NCBI RefSeq assembly: GCF_001522545.3
Contig: NC_031769.1
Location: forward strand, 3,260,809-3,324,808
Direction of reading: 5' to 3'
DNA: 64,000 bases
Source: Parus major
Taxonomy: Eukaryota > Chordata > Aves > Passeriformes > Paridae
Shown: positions 40,393-51,561 of the stretch, in pieces
Layout of the letters: every line of letters begins with the position of its first letter
Numbering within the stretch: the first letter of the stretch is position 1
The notes under the pieces: model-generated
Database searches by the model: none
Told to the model about the DNA's origin: nothing
The model's input: only the letters and a program-made list of their open reading frames with translations
Made by a program: the position numbers and the translations under genes

Positions 40393-40404
40393 GCCATCTA
40401 GTGG
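40393..40404 (-). promoter_or_regulatory. CTCF-core-like motif in downstream flank
   Basis: GCCATCTAGTGG on the plus strand reads CCACTAGATGGC on the minus strand, an exact fit to CCASYAGRKGGC. It continues AGCC, as in the extended consensus, which makes it the stronger of the two sites. Confidence 0.4.
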
Positions 40405-41479
40405 AGTAGGGATGTGTCTTTAGACTAAAATAAATAACACATTTCATAGAGAACGGTCTGTGATCTGTAGGATAAAACGGGTCTGTACTGGAGAAAAAAA
40501 GCCATAAAAAATAAAACAGCCTAGAAACCAGTGAAACTGGGGACAGAACCACACTGTCATCACAGGAAATAGGGGATAAAAGATCAGGAGGGAAAACAAG
40601 CCCTTGTCACTCTTTTCTGGAGCAGTTTGTGTCCTCCCTCTCACCTCCATGGAAAGCCACACAAGGGTTTTCATTCGAACTGAAGAAATTTGGGCTGTTC
40701 TCAGAGTAATCAGACGAAATTTCAGTTCCCCCACCCAGTTTGTGGTCTTTGCAGCACAACTGCACTTTTTTTGCCAGGAAAGGGGCAGATGTTTCAGCTG
40801 GAAGTTCACTTTGGAGCTTTCTGGTCATCAGAGGGGAAGCTTAGGGCAGGAATGTGATCTGTGTCCCAGGCTCCCACTTGTCACTCTGGCCTTTTCCAAA
40901 TTTTCCATTCATTTCTCCAACTTTGTCTTGAACCCACTTAGACTTTGCCTGTCTGGCAATGATTTCAGTGTCGGGCAGGGTGTGAGGGAACTTTTCAATA
41001 AAAACCTTCTCACTTCCACCCTGACATTGTTCATTTTCCTTTAAAATTATTTCATTTTCCCTTATGAGATTTTACCTTTTCTCTGAAGGTCCCACTGGCT
41101 AGGAAAGCACAGTTAACACAGAATAAAGAGAATAAATCCGGTGCTTTTTTTCCCATCAAGCTGATTTGGACTCAGAGCTCTGTTTTACTCACTGTCATCT
41201 GTTCAGTCAGGACATGGAGAGAAAATCTTTAACTTGTTAAGGCACTCTGTGGATTAGGTGTGGTTATTTCTCTAGAGTCCCTTCAAATCATCAGAAATTA
41301 ACTCTATTACCAAAACCAGGTGTTTCTACAATTTCCTGTCAACCTAATCTGCTGGAACGTAAAGCTTTTGCTTAGGAAGGGGAGGAGAGGCACTACCACA
41401 CCCTCTCATCATTGCCTGAACTTGATTTAGCTAAAACAGCTGGATATAAATCCCACTCCAAGTTTAAAGTTTGTCCTGA

Positions 41480-41580
41480 ACCACAGAATCCTAGAATTTG
41501 TTGGAAGGGACCTTAAAGATCATTTAGTTCCAACCTCCTGGTCAGGGACACCTTCCATAGACCAGCTCTGCACAGGGCCA
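41480..41580 (-). mobile_element. CR1 3' fragment
   Basis: CACAGAATCCTAGAATTTGT, then GGAAGGGACCTTAAAGATCA and TTAGTTCCAACCTCCTGGTC form an inverted CR1 3' terminus of about 100 bp. Confidence 0.8.
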
Positions 41581-43219
41581 GCTACAATTTAGATAAAATG
41601 GTCTGAAAAGTTAATTGAGTGTAATAGAGGAAATAAAGAAACACAGATCTATTGCAGACATTTGCATTAAAAAATTAAAGATTTATTGGATGTGTTCCTG
41701 TTGCTTTAAGAAATTTATTTATTGTCCACTTTGACACAGTGGTTTTGTTCAAACACATCCAAAACGACAGGAAATTCCTATTGCTCCATAAAATTGCAAA
41801 TAATACTTTAACACTTTTGTCATATTGCTAAATTTTAATATACATAAAAAATTGACGGCATTTGAAGCAAAATATAGTAGAAATAAGCATTCCAGTCCTT
41901 TAATTTATGTCACAAAATATGAACACGTTGTATTTTTATATGCAGCTAAACAACATTACGTTCTGCAAGCCCAAAAATCACGAAATTTTCATAGAAACTG
42001 CAATTCTTTATTTTTTTTTTCAGCTTTTTGGATATAGGATTCTCATAGTGTGTCATAAAACAATTTCCACAAAAAAATTCCCCATCCTTCTTACAAATTT
42101 TGCAGTGGGGAGGATCAGGTTGAAAGCTTTGTCCTTCGGGAATAATGGCAGAAATGAAGAGTACCATATTAATATCTTCATTTGATAATACCAGGGCACA
42201 GCTCAAGCCAGACAGTGATGGTATAAATGTGATTGTGTCTCTTGCTACCAAAGCTGATCTCAATTTCAGTTTCCAGAGCTCTCCCTGGCCAGCAGGGAAC
42301 AGCACTCTTATAATTAAAGGCTGTTCCAAGCCCATTACAGTGACATCTCCCTTTTCCTACAGGTTCCTACATCACAGCACGTCTGGGACCTTACAGGGAA
42401 GGATTTCAGGTACAAACTGGTTCAGATAACACATGATGCCAGTAGAATTTTTATTATAATAATTAATCTAAAAACACTTTGGGCCACTTTTAATATTTCT
42501 ATGTTTTCTCCTCTCTCGGGTCCTACTCTAAGGTCAGTGTCATCACTGTGGGACATCCCTTGGAAGAGGGACCAAGGGTTTACTGAACCTGAGCTTGAAT
42601 CATAATTCAAATAAAACAAAGTATTGAGAAGCTGTCCTTGCTTCACTGAAAATTGAAATTATTTCATGATATAAAAACAATAATTGTGACCTCTCCTGAT
42701 GTCAGATAAAGACAGAAGAACCAGGAGTGTTTTGGGATAGTTGTTATGGGATTCACTTGTTTCACTTGTTTAATTTTGTTCATATAAAATATATACTGTT
42801 AGTAGAAGAGAATTTGCCACTAAACTTAACAGTTATAGTGTGTGGGGAAGGGTGTAAGGCACTGAGCTAGACAGAAAAAAATCAGTGTAAAAGGGTTATT
42901 GCCTGGCTGAGGGAAGATGAGAAAATGATGACAAAACTGGTGGGCAAAAGCCCAGCAGAAAATTCCACCTGAATGTGAATGTAGAAGAAACTACTCAAGT
43001 GGTCCCACGAAAAAATTCAATATTTCCATTAAAAAAAACCTAATTGGAAGGTACTGCTTATTTTTAGGTATCTGGTTGGTGTTTCTGAGGATAGGAGCAG
43101 AAAAGTTAACCAATATCATACAATGAGTTGTGGTAAGACACTAAGTTTGAGATCAAGTAATTTAATTTACACCTAAGCTGGCAAAAACTTGAAAGTTAAC
43201 ACCTAAAAGTTGTTATTAC

Positions 43220-43297
<78 letters not shown>

Positions 43298-46206
43298 TAT
43301 CATTATTATCATTATTATCATTATTATCATTATTATTATTGTTGTTGTTGTTGTTTTGTTGTTGTTATTGTTATTATTATTACTACTATTATTATTAACT
43401 TATTATTTTTTTATTATTTTTATTATTTTTATTTATTTTTTATTTTTATTTTTATTTTTATTCTTCAGGCTGCAGTGAGATCAGCTCCTGCCCCCAGGCC
43501 TGGAAACACCTTTTTATTTCTGTCTTTACTCATTGCACTTTAAACCCTGTAGCATTTGCACATCCTGGGAATAATTTTCTGTCTTCAACCCAGTTTTTTG
43601 TTGCTCTGGCTCTACTTCAAGTGAAAGTAAATCACACTTAGCCAAATTTATTCTTCAAAGGTTAAGGAGTTTCTGCTGCTTATGGTTTTCATACTTGTGT
43701 TATCAAACCTTGCATGTGACAGGCAAGAACATGTAGAAAAATAATCTTGTGTGATAAGAGTGCACATGCTCCTAAACTCGTGTTAAGACCAGAAAAAATC
43801 ACCTAAATTCAATCTCCATCCTGAAAAGCTTAATTCCTTAACTTTTTGAATCCTGCTCAATATTTTATATTCAATACAGAATTTAGCAAAAATGCAATCT
43901 CCATGTCATGCCTTGTCATAACTGATATTAATACTATAATAATTTGAGTTATATCTTGGGATTTTAAGCACTTCTGTTTCCAGTTTCAGCTATCCCTGAG
44001 GAAAATATTCCCTGGATAGTAGCTAGGGTTTATCTCAGGAAGGGACTAAATTATATCTTTAAGATTTCTGCTCTTTTTCATGCTAAAAACAGCTGAGCTG
44101 ACTGGAGAAGGACAAAGAGTCAGTGTGCAATAACCTTATTTAGGTGACAGTGGATGCCACAGATACTGGAATGCAGCCAAATAATTGTGCCTATTATAGA
44201 TGATATAGAGCTAATGGAAATTATTTGGGCAGACCAACTGTTTTTGATGCAGAGGGATTTGGGGTCAATCCCTTAATCCAAATTTCTCTAAAAGCAGAGA
44301 ACAAGAGCCCTGAGAAGTCCTTGTGTTCCTGTGCCCTCCTATCTGTTACTAACCTGTCTTTTTAGGTTATGTGTGGAAACCCCACTTCAGAATTTCAGGG
44401 CCTATTTACAGTCCAGAAAATCTATTTGATATGGTCAAGATGTACAAGAGTCTTAATATGACACTTTAAAACCCTGCTTGAGACAGGGAGAGCAGAAAGT
44501 GCCATCACACATTCAGAAATCAGCTGAGCCTCACAGTGGTTGATCTGTTCAGCAGAAGAAGGAATTTTATTTGGTTTTTATTTCTTTTTGTTGTACTCTT
44601 TTAGAGCATGATGGTGTTCACAGTAAATCTGCTGATTTTCACACCAGCAGCAATGCAGCAGCTGCAAGAAATTTTCTATCTAAACTTTTATGGGGAGAGA
44701 TGGATAAAATTTGTTTGTCTTTCCTGAGTTCTTAGCCCAGGCTCCATTTTTGCTGGTAGAGATCATGATCTTTGTGAGGCTGAAAAACATTCCTCTCCAG
44801 GAAAGAGCTCATCTTTACTGGTTATGCGACTTTTCCACCTGAGCTGAGTGCAGCAGGACACTGAAATCCATGTGAAGGCTTCTCTCTCTTAGTCCCTTAA
44901 TCTCCACCCAGATCACCTTGAATTCTTCTGGATAATGGAAGGAAACCAGTAAAAACAATATCTTGGGCTCCACATTGTAAAATGTGTTCCAAGGAGTCAC
45001 TTCAGAAATGGAAATAAGCACCTTCTCCTACCCTCAGGTCTGAATCCAGCCATTGCTGTAATTTTCACAGGTAGAAGAATAACACAGGGAAAAAAACACA
45101 ATTTTTTTTTTTTATTATTTTTTAATTGGAAGGGGAAAATTCCTCCTGGGCAGTCAACTTTTATACAAAAACTAGGTGAAGCAACATTCCATTTTTTCAG
45201 GTTAGCTGTAATGACCTAGATTCATCCACAAAGGGAAATTTCTGATTTTTAATCAGACTTGGCAGCTCACTGAAATGTTCAGAAGAGCAGGGCAAAGTGT
45301 TTTGATGCAGTGATCCTCATTATCTGGTACAGCTTAGCTTTCTTCACTCTCTTCCAAGCCCTGATGTTCCCATCAAAAAGTTTAATCAATCTTTTAATCT
45401 ACAGGTTACAGTCACCATTGTGGAACAAAAAAACCAAAACAAAATAAAACCAAACCACTCAAGTACAAACACTGGAAATCCAAGTTTATTTTCAAGCTCC
45501 TGAAACTTTTACAACACTGCAGAGCAAAAACAGTCACACATAAGAAAATATTTAGCAGTATTCCCAGCAGTCTCCCAGTCCATCTCCCAGGGGTCTCATT
45601 CTCTTTCTGTGCAAAAGTTGGGTTTTTCTCTTCATTTCCTTGCAAGGAATTTCCTTAACAATTATCAAATGTAGTCTTGGCCTTCCCAACACCTCCCTTC
45701 CCTGTTACTTGGCTGTCAGAAATTTTCTAACCTGTAACTCCTGAAATAACATCAGAGCCTGAGAGTTTTTATTGTGAGCTTTAGTAGCGAAAAGATTCAA
45801 AGAAGTAACGTAAAAAGACAACATTAAAGGACTTTTTCAGTCATTGTGTTGGAGTTTAACAAGACTTTTGGTTCCTTATTTGCATGTCTGCAGAATGAGA
45901 ACATGGAGCAACGAGTGAAGAAGCTGGATAGACTGCAGCTCCCACTGAATTAGAATTTAATTCTGTTTTCCAGAGGTGTTTTCCATCTGTGGTGTCACTG
46001 GAGGGTGCTACTGGTGTCCCTTCATAAGCACTTTGTGTTCTGCCAGTGAAAGTGTAGAAATGAACCAGAACAGGAGATTTTTATGTTTGCTGTGATGCAG
46101 AGTTATCACTGAGAGGGTTATTTTGTGTTCAGAAGGTCAGTCAGAGTTTAATCTGCACAATTCTTGTCCTGCAAAAAAAGCCCCATGGTCAGAACTGTAG
46201 AAGTGG
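41581..46206. other. Downstream flank of GHRHR, no gene seen
   Basis: AT-rich sequence with the TTA array. ADCYAP1R1 follows GHRHR in the human genome, but no exon of it was recognised here. Confidence 0.5.
43211..43465. repeat. Compound (TTA)n microsatellite
   Basis: In order: about 22 TTA units, TCATTA and TTATCATTA units, (GTT)n, TTA/TAC units, and an ATTTTT-type tail. The poly-Leu frame here is an artefact. Confidence 0.95.
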
Positions 46207-46211
46207 ATCCT

Positions 46212-47626
46212 TGTCGTGGTTTAAAACCAATAACTAAGAAAATTACTTATTTCTTGCTGTGAGATATGGATTAGAATAAGGGCAAAACAGGCATAAAACT
46301 TAAAAGGAATAAAGAAAGTTTATTGACAAACAACAAGAATAAGAACACCAGAATAAACTTCCAGAAAAACTTTTTCATCCCTTATCTATCTACTATTCCT
46401 TCGTTGACATGACAACAGAGACAAAAACTTTAGAACTTTGGTGGTTAAAACAGTCTCAATTCTTGTTACAGTCTTTTCACCAGTCTTTGTAGAGAAACAG
46501 AAGTTTCTTCCTGTTAATTTATGGAGTTTCTCACACGAAAACTATTTTTGTTATAGTTTTCCATTGCTCTGATATCAGCTGCCCAGAGCTGCTGTTATCA
46601 GAGCCCACCCCTCCCATTTTCACATCACTCTGAGATGTGTATGGGTCATGAGTCGAGGGATAGCATTTTTAAGGATGAGTATTCAAAGGTAAAAAAAGTT
46701 TTCTTCATCTGCTTCTGTGAGCTTCACTAGACAACAGTTTTCTCATTGCCTCTCAAGGCTTCAAATCTCCCAGCACTTCACTATACCATAATTACTCAAG
46801 TTTACACTTTGAACACTTTATTCCTCCCTACATACTTATCATGAATTAAAGGAGTTTTTTCCAGGACTTCTTTGTCCATCTCCATAGTTTAACAGAAAGA
46901 CATTTCAGCTAAATTAAAGCATCTTCTTAATTCTCTACCTTTCTTGAAGTTTCTTTTCTTTCTTGTCACTGGTAGTTTATAAAGTCTCTTTTCATGTTGA
47001 TCATTCTCCTTTTCTCTCCCTGGATAAAAAAGTTAATCCGCAAGTCTCATCTGGGTAATGAAAGAGTTAAAATCTTGCCTAGGCTGTTGTAGGTAGTTCT
47101 GTGGCTTCGGCTGGTGCAGGAACTGGAGCCGTCTGTGATGGAGAGTTCCTCATGGCTGCTCTGGAGAGGGTGGTCACCGTCTCTGCTTGCTGCAGGCCCA
47201 GAGCCCCTCTCCTTCTTCACTCGGCAGTTTCTGGTGAATTCCATCACGGCAAAACCTGCAGCCAAGCCAGGAACCGGCCCGGCCCAGACAGGGCTCGGGA
47301 CAAGCCCCCCGCAGGGCCCATCTCCCAGCCGGGAGATGCAGCAGACCCGGCCTGGCCCCCGCCCGGCCGCATGGCCAGGCAGAGAGTGAGAGGCCGGAAC
47401 TCTGCTACCTTTCACCGCCAGAAAACAAAGAGAACTCAGAGAGTTCTGGTTTTACACTTTAAGGTAGGGTTCACAAGTTGATCCCACTTTTCAATGGCCT
47501 AAACTGCTGTCAATTCTTGGAAATGACTGATAATTGGTCAGGAGGAAGAACTCCCATCAGCCATCAGCACTTCTAACTTCCCCTCTTTCCTCAGCTTTGC
47601 TTTAAAGGTAAAGCTACCCCATGACA
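46212..47626 (-). mobile_element. LTR-like retroelement insertion (probable solo LTR) with 5-bp target duplication
   Basis: The element runs from TGTCGTGG to CCATGACA, an 8-bp near-perfect inverted terminus with the TG...CA ends of retroviral LTRs. It is flanked by ATCCT at 46207-46211 and again at 47627-47631. No gag, pol or env frame is visible, so a solo LTR is likeliest, although 1.4 kb is long and may include nested sequence. Minus orientation is favoured: on that strand a TATAAA (46976-46981) precedes an AATAAA (46319-46324) that lies 107 bp before the end. The core at about 47100-47410 is CpG-rich. Open frames there are composition effects. Confidence 0.75.
47100..47410. promoter_or_regulatory. 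CpG-rich core inside the LTR
   Basis: This is the most GC- and CpG-dense stretch I see in an otherwise AT-rich window, with runs such as GGCCCGGCCC and CCGCCCGGCCGC. It lies wholly within the LTR-like insertion, so it is better read as an LTR promoter region than as the CpG island of a host gene. No exon could be fitted to it on either strand. Confidence 0.5.
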
Positions 47627-47683
47627 ATCCTCCACCTCCAATTTGCTCAGGATAAACTACAATCGTTACGTTTGATAAAATTG

Positions 47684-47689
47684 TTTATT
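47684..47689 (-). promoter_or_regulatory. Probable GHRHR polyadenylation signal
   Basis: AATAAA on the minus strand lies about 63 bases after the GHRHR stop and before the LTR. If used, it gives a 3' UTR of roughly 80-100 bases ending just short of the LTR insertion. The position is seen directly; its use is inferred. Confidence 0.55.
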
Positions 47690-47751
47690 GTTTGGCTTTT
47701 GTTTGTTGTTTTGGGTTTAGGTTTTTTCCCCTGCAGGTCCTGAGGCCATTT

Positions 47752-47874
47752 TCAGCACACAGATGTGGTCATTTTCAGCCCAGAGCTGGAGGGCACAGTC
47801 CACCTGCTCCTCCTCCACACTGGCACCAGTGCAAATCTCTTCCCGTGCCACCTCCGGCCGATTTCCGTTTGCAC
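47752..47874 (-). CDS. GHRHR: GHRHR exon 13: cytoplasmic tail and stop
   Basis: This is 40 codons plus TGA. The tail starts [11 protein letters not shown], continues [15 protein letters not shown] and ends TTSVC. The human tail VRTEISRKWHG...WTTPSRS...TSMC has the same length and layout, which is the best evidence for GHRHR itself. The acceptor is CCCCGAG, with an unfavourable G before AG. A better-looking CAG acceptor 42 bases upstream is also in frame (see findings). Confidence 0.9.
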   Translation of the reverse strand: MQTEIGRRWHGKRFALVPVWRRSRWTVPSSSGLKMTTSVC

Positions 47875-50800
47875 CTCGGGGACAAAGGAAAAGGTTATTT
47901 TTTTAGTTGAATACTGCTGGGGAGCAGACAGAGGGAAAGAAGCAGGATAGAAAGAGGAGCTAGAAAAGAATAAAGTGTTTAGATATTCTGTCCAAGTTGG
48001 TTTCCTTTTTAGCTGTCAGGGAGAGGCAGAATCCTGTCTCAGCCTGGCTGTCTTTCTGCACTGATGAAAACTTCTCCTGAAGTTCTGTCGGTATTAAGCT
48101 TGAGGTCTCTAGCACTACAAACCATTTTCTCCATTACTAAAATGTCTTCTCAGCTTTTTTTTTTATATACCTTCTCCTTTTTTTATCTTTTTTTTTTAAA
48201 TATTCCTGTGAATATTTATTCTGCTGTCCATCTCACTTTACTTAGCTACACAATTAAACATATTTTCTTCACATTGCCTGCTCTTCCTCACTTGCAAAGG
48301 GATGTTGTCTTGATCTGCTTCTAGAAAAGTATAATCTGCAGCAAGTTTCTTAACTAGCATTCACCAGTCTGTGGCTGGGAAATGATGCAGTTTTCCATTT
48401 GAGATGATGGGGGGAAGGCCAGCACAGTGGAGAGACTTTTGCTGTGTGCTGATGACAGATGTGTCATTGTGCATCGTGTCCTGGTGTGTTCACAGGAGCA
48501 CAGGGTGGGTCCAGGCCACCCACTAAAGCCTCCTGCCACATCTGATTCTGGTTAGGAATGTGCCTCCCCAGATGTTTTATAGGAGGGGAATTTCTGCATT
48601 GAAATGCTTCATGTCTGGGATTTGAGCTGGATGTGAAGCTGTGGTCTGTGGTTAGAAGGGATTAGGGTTGTTAATAAACTAATGAGAGGATTTTTATCTA
48701 AACAAAAGCATCATTAGAGCAGCCAGTAACTCATGGCCATAATCTCAACCAAAAGCCTAAGAATGTTAATATATTTAAAAATATTTAATTTAATTTCCCA
48801 GAAATTTCTGATAGAAATCAGGAAATTTGGCCCGTGGCACCTGTGGGTGATTAAATACTGTTTGAAATCTAAATCAGCCCTAAACTTTAAACTGGAAAAC
48901 AAAGGTTTACTCAATGCAGCCCAGGGAGTCCAGAGTGATCAGGGACAAGATTCATTTCCTAAACACACCTTTGACACTCCAGGGGATGCCCTTTCTGGAG
49001 AGAAGGGTATGAGAGGGGCAGATATGGAACAGGATTCTCCTTTTTAGGAGCTGCAGACAGAATCCAGCAGAGAGTTACTCTGAAACTGAATCCCAGTCTT
49101 TATCCAAAGGAGAAATCTCAGCTACTCTGGAGTCAAAAACAAAGGGAAATTCCAGATTTTCAACATATTCTAAAATATAGAGGGTAAGCTTTCACGTTTT
49201 CTGTATAATTCCTTTAAAATGCATTATTATCACATCTAGACTGTGTAAATGGACCTGGACACTAAGCTAAAAGGAAAGACTTTTCTCCTATCACCAATAA
49301 AATTCTGACTTAAAAATTCTAAACAGAAAACCAGATTTACCAACATGAAGAAATATTTCATGAGACTATTAAAAATACTGAAAAATTGCATTTCACTACT
49401 GGGCAAAGGTATGCATTTAAATTGTTTCCAATTTAAACACAGACCTTTAGCAAATGAAGAGTTCTCTGCATCACTGAAGCAAGTTGTATTTTCAGATCTG
49501 GACTTAGCAGGGATTTTCCAAGCCCTACTACAGGACAAAAATGTGCAGAAAGGATAAAAAACACTTGATTGAACAGCAAAGTAGAAAATGTTAACTTCTC
49601 CACTAGATGGCTTCATTCCCATGAAAATAATTGAAATTAAATTCAGTAACATTGTTACCCATGTAACAGTCATAAGAAAATGAAAGATTTGATTGTCTGT
49701 TTTTATGAAACTGATTGTTAATTATATATCTGCCACCAAAAGCAATATTGTAGAAAATATATCTGATTTAGTTTCCTTACCTCTTGGTTCAGGAAACAGT
49801 AGAGAACTGCCACAATAAACCCCTGAAAAAGACCAGAAGAAAAAGGTTTGAGGGTTAACACAGTTTGAAGAAGCCACTTGCGTGATCTGACTTCACGGTG
49901 ATGTTGTGTTGTGGGAATTAGCGAGTATCACTGTAGGTGGGAGGATTGCTGGAAGCTGCAGGATAATTTATGGATCTCCAATAAAGATGACCAGCTGTAG
50001 AGATAAACAGCTGGTTAGTGGCATTTCATCAAAATCAGACACATGTTATGAATTCACAAATGCAATTGGTGATTATGAAAGTGTGGTCCATTCTCCATCC
50101 AACAGCTGATTCTTTACTCACTCTAAAGAAAGTAAACCAGAGACTTCAGAAGGACATCCATGGATGGAGCTCACACAGCTTCCCAGGGAAATCCTGTGTC
50201 TCTGCAGAGTACCAGACAAATCAAATTCTGACCTACTGAATATATTTGTTAAGATTCTGAACTGAGATAAACCCAGGACAATCCTAGGATGTCAAAGAAC
50301 CTACGTGACCAGATCCTGGCTCAACACCTCAACCTTTTATTCTATTATTCATTAACTATTTTTAATATTATTAATAACTCTGTTATTATTATAATATTAT
50401 TATTATAATATTAATGATAACATAGTTAATATTAATAACTAACTCAGTGAAGGTCCCCTCCCTGTACAGAGGGCTGGGATTAAGGGCCAGGGTTTATTGG
50501 GCAGGACTGGCGCAATGGATTCAATCCTCAAGAAGAACAAACCAGCACAAAACTCATGGATTGTTGGTGATGTTCACTGACCAGTGACCCCATGGAACCA
50601 CCCAGGGGGAGATCTGTTCCCTGGGGAGGTTTGGTGGCATTCCCACAGCTCCTGCTTGTGAGGTGCAGCACAGGGAACAGGAGGGAAACAAAGGGAAATT
50701 GGGTCCTGCAAAACCACCTGGAGGGGACATCAGAGCAAGAGCTTTTCTTGTTGGCATTAAGCTCCTCATGGCTCTGTGTGCTAATCCAGAGCAGTGGATC

Positions 50801-51520
50801 AACCCAATCATCAACCCAATCATTGCAGGAGGGGAAGGGATGTGGCATTCCTTGGGGCAGCAGCCTGCTTGGGCTGATATACACATCAAGCACTGTTTGA
50901 TGTTTAATTATCAATTTATTGTTCAACAAAAAATTATCAAGGGGACTAGACCTACAAGTCTGATTGCCTCTGGATGAATTAAAACAGCCCAAATCAGCCT
51001 GAATTTGTTAGTGAAGTCAGGGAAAGCAGGTGGACAAGTACTGGTAGCAAGGAAGATTTCCCACATGACTTTGTCCCCCCATCCAATTTGCACACTTATT
51101 TGAAATTTTGGCCCTGTATTTGCAAAATCTGGAGGTCAGCCTAGAGCCAGGTAGGATTTGTCACCTCTTCAGACATTTTAACTCAGCAAAGAACCAGGAA
51201 CTTTGTGAGCAGACAATGGTTTCAGGCTCCAAGGATTTTTTTTGTGCAATACTTGTGAGGACACAAGGCTAAAATAGAAAAACGAGAAAGAAGGAACAGA
51301 AGGATCTGTGATAATTTTACCTGGAAAGATCCAATGCAGAGCTCCAAATAAAGCCGAACCCCCAGGCTGGAATATTCTGGGAGGAAGTTGAAGACAATAT
51401 AATGGGTTCCAAATAATGGAATTAGAAGCAGGGTTGACCTTGAGAGACGTCTGGCACAGGGCATGAGAAGAAATAGGTTAATGTTATTTTTCTGATTAAA
51501 AACTAATGCACTCAGTGTGC

Positions 51521-51561
<41 letters not shown>

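Larger units (their letters stand above)
37896..41479. other. Intergenic, no gene seen
   Basis: Apart from the gap, the CTCCT repeat and the CTCF-like site, only unique sequence is visible. Open frames at 39901-40287 and 40444-41044 occur on both strands and do not resemble proteins I know. Confidence 0.5.

Noticed and set aside
43211..43465. Repeat array considered as a CRISPR-like or minisatellite locus.
   Set aside because: It is an uninterrupted trinucleotide microsatellite with no spacers, in a vertebrate genome.
1..46206. Exons of ADCYAP1R1, expected downstream of GHRHR by mammalian gene order.
   Set aside because: No class B receptor motif was recognised on the minus strand in this interval, so the gene probably lies further left.
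47047..47481. GC-rich frames of 90-126 codons on both strands as a possible gene or CpG-island first exon.
   Set aside because: They lie wholly within the LTR-like insertion bounded by the ATCCT duplication and show no known domain.
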